DNA from: Clostridia bacterium
Lineage (GTDB): Bacteria; Bacillota_E; RBS10-35; JAJYVN01
Direction of reading: 5' to 3'
Assembly (NCBI GenBank): GCA_027335515.1
Contig: DAHWHT010000331.1
Location: forward strand, 1 to 17,147
DNA length: 17,147 nucleotides
This document shows positions 15,902-17,147 of the stretch, piece after piece. Every line of letters begins with the position of its first letter. Within the stretch, counting starts at the first letter, position 1. The translations under genes were made by a program, and so were the position numbers. The notes under the pieces are model-generated. The model did no database searches. It was not told where the DNA came from and worked only from the letters and a program-made list of their open reading frames with translations.

Positions 15902-16975
15902 TCAGCGGGTGCGGTAGTCCTCCAGCACGCGCCGCTCAAACTCGGGCGTCAGCCCCAGGGCGGCAAACAGGGCGGTGTAGGCACCGACGGCGTCGGCGGC
16001 CGCCTGCGCCTCGGCCAGGGCTGCGGGATCGATGCGGCGGGCGACATCGGCCAGGAACTCCCACTGCAGCACCGACCGCCGCACGGCGGCCACCGGGTCT
16101 TCGGTGTAGGGGTAGAGATCGAAGCCGATGCGCCCCTGGTAGCCGCCCGACGCCAGCACGCGCGCCAGGTCGATGGTCTGTTCCAGGAAGGACGCCCCCG
16201 TCATGTTGTCGTCGTCGAAGGCCCCCCAGCCGGAGTTGGCGTGCTGGTGGCCCATGCGCCCCTCGCGCAGCAGCAGGGCGGCGAACTCACCCAGGGGCTC
16301 GTTGTTCATGATCAGGTGCTGCCAGTCCATGTTGTCCTGCACGTGCGCGACGTCGCCGCCCAGCGACTGCAGCTTGTAGATGATGAACAGGGCCATGCCG
16401 ACGTTGCGCATCAGGATCTGCATGGCCGGTTCGGAGTTCTTGTGCTCCAGGAACACCGGCACGCCGCGTTGCCGCGCGTGCTCGATGACGGCCGCCAGAC
16501 CTTCGAGGAAGTGGCCCCAGGTGGTGGCGTAGTCGCGCATCAGGTTGTAGTTGTAGCCTTCGTTGCCGCGCCAGATGATGTAGCGCGCCCCGACCTTGGC
16601 GGCAAGGTCGATCGCCTCCCGGTGGTGCGCCAGGGCCTGGGCGCGCAGGCCTGGGTCGGGGTTGCACAGGGATCCGAGTTTGAAGCGCGCCTGAGGCACC
16701 AGCCCGTAGCAGATGCAGTAGATGTCGTGCTCCGGGCCGAGCGCGGCCTGGATATCGGCCAGGTTGTCCGCCGTGATCTCGCTTGCGTAATGGAACTCAT
16801 AGCCGTGCACCAGTGGGCCGAGGCCGGCGACGGCGCGGTGCACCCGCTCGGCGACGGGAACGCCCGCCAACTCGGGGTGATAGCCGCCGGGCACAAAGCG
16901 CGTGCCTGCCGGTCCGAAGGCCCAGATGCCGACACTCGTCTTCCAGCGGGGCGCGGTCGTCGTGGCTGCGGCCAA
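15902..16975 (-). CDS. Xylose isomerase-family TIM-barrel protein
   Basis: 357-residue protein close in layout to class I xylose isomerase, suggesting an aldose-ketose isomerase or epimerase. Motifs in order: IWAFGPAGTRFVPGGYHP, EFHYASEI, the WRGNEGYNYNL strand (compare WGGREGY in XylA), the metal Glu177 in FLEHKNSEPA, Asp214 and Asp217 in VQDNMDWQHL, His243/His245 in GHQHANSGWG, the acidic AFDDDNM cluster, and Asp286 in GFDLYPY. The sugar cannot be named; members of this group include rhamnose-, xylose- and unknown-ketose enzymes. The start is TTG 16975, fixed by GGGAGGG 6 nt upstream; no ATG fits. It is followed 27 nt later by the M24 gene, and an upstream gene ends 135 nt before it on the same strand. 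Confidence 0.88.
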   Translation of the reverse strand: MAAATTTAPRWKTSVGIWAFGPAGTRFVPGGYHPELAGVPVAERVHRAVAGLGPLVHGYEFHYASEITADNLADIQAALGPEHDIYCICYGLVPQARFKLGSLCNPDPGLRAQALAHHREAIDLAAKVGARYIIWRGNEGYNYNLMRDYATTWGHFLEGLAAVIEHARQRGVPVFLEHKNSEPAMQILMRNVGMALFIIYKLQSLGGDVAHVQDNMDWQHLIMNNEPLGEFAALLLREGRMGHQHANSGWGAFDDDNMTGASFLEQTIDLARVLASGGYQGRIGFDLYPYTEDPVAAVRRSVLQWEFLADVARRIDPAALAEAQAAADAVGAYTALFAALGLTPEFERRVLEDYRTR

Positions 16976-16981
16976 TGGGGT

Positions 16982-16988
16982 CCCTCCC
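16982..16988 (-). promoter_or_regulatory. Ribosome binding site setting the TTG start of the isomerase-like gene
   Basis: GGGAGGG on the minus strand, 6 nt before TTG 16973-16975. With signal peptidase I it is the second TTG start in the window backed by a near-perfect site. Confidence 0.75.
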
Positions 16989-17110
16989 TCGCGGGGTCGT
17001 CCCCGCCATCCGTCGTTGGGTTCGCAGATCAGGCGGCGGTTCCTCTCGGCGCCCGGGCGCTCCTCCCGCGATGGCCGGCCGCGCCTGCGCTTTCCTCTGC
17101 GAGCGTCGGA

Positions 17111-17147
17111 TTACGCGCCCAGGAATTCCCGCGCCGCGGTGCGAAGC
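17111..17147 (-). CDS. C-terminal end of an unidentified gene cut by the window edge
   Basis: The last 11 codons before TAA (17113-17111) read LRTAAREFLGA, which looks like a natural protein C-terminus with high-GC codon use. Too little remains to name it. Its strand and position suggest it precedes the isomerase-like and M24 genes in one transcription unit. Confidence 0.4.
   Translation of the reverse strand, partial: LRTAAREFLGA

Overview
The window is 17.1 kb of very GC-rich bacterial DNA (about 70% by eye). It has strong GGAGG-type ribosome binding sites, several GTG and TTG starts, and a short Gram-positive-style signal peptidase I (nucleophile Ser43). This fits a high-GC, possibly thermophilic, deep-branching Bacillota lineage best; Actinomycetota or Chloroflexota cannot be excluded from sequence alone. 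I see no rRNA, tRNA, insertion sequence, integrase or CRISPR array. It reads as chromosomal DNA with a carbohydrate-metabolism bias.

Layout. 1-511: no supported protein gene. It holds an 11-G run and a dense set of hairpins just before the first gene, which may be a structured leader RNA. 512-3031 (+): a cytoplasmic GH95 family (alpha-L-fucosidase type) glycoside hydrolase. 7553-3212 (-): DUF72 protein, then a type I extradiol (PcpA-like) ring-cleaving dioxygenase, then a large lipoprotein with 13 Asp-box repeats. 7693-8424 (+): a small esterase, divergent from DUF72. 9531-8719 (-): a xylose-isomerase-like TIM-barrel sugar isomerase/epimerase. 9667-12201 (+): a compact run of D-cysteine desulfhydrase, a second TIM-barrel isomerase/epimerase and a SAM methyltransferase. 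13845-12239 (-): signal peptidase I and a single-pass membrane protein of unknown function. 14066-14638 (+): an anchored or secreted unknown protein. 17147-14753 (-): the last 11 codons of an unidentified gene, then a TTG-started xylose-isomerase-like protein and an M24 (aminopeptidase P-like) protein that has lost most of its metal ligands.

How the genes may work together. GH95, the esterase and three different xylose-isomerase-superfamily proteins suggest uptake and breakdown of fucosylated or related plant or algal oligosaccharides, but no transporter, sugar kinase or regulator is present to fix a pathway. The D-cysteine desulfhydrase carries the Ser/Thr pair that separates it from ACC deaminase, so it probably yields pyruvate, sulfide and ammonia. 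Signal peptidase I and its small membrane and secreted neighbours form an envelope block. The most interesting points are the possible structured RNA before GH95, the ligand-poor M24 protein, the 13-Asp-box lipoprotein, and small ribosome-binding-site-anchored reading frames that overlap two hypothetical genes.
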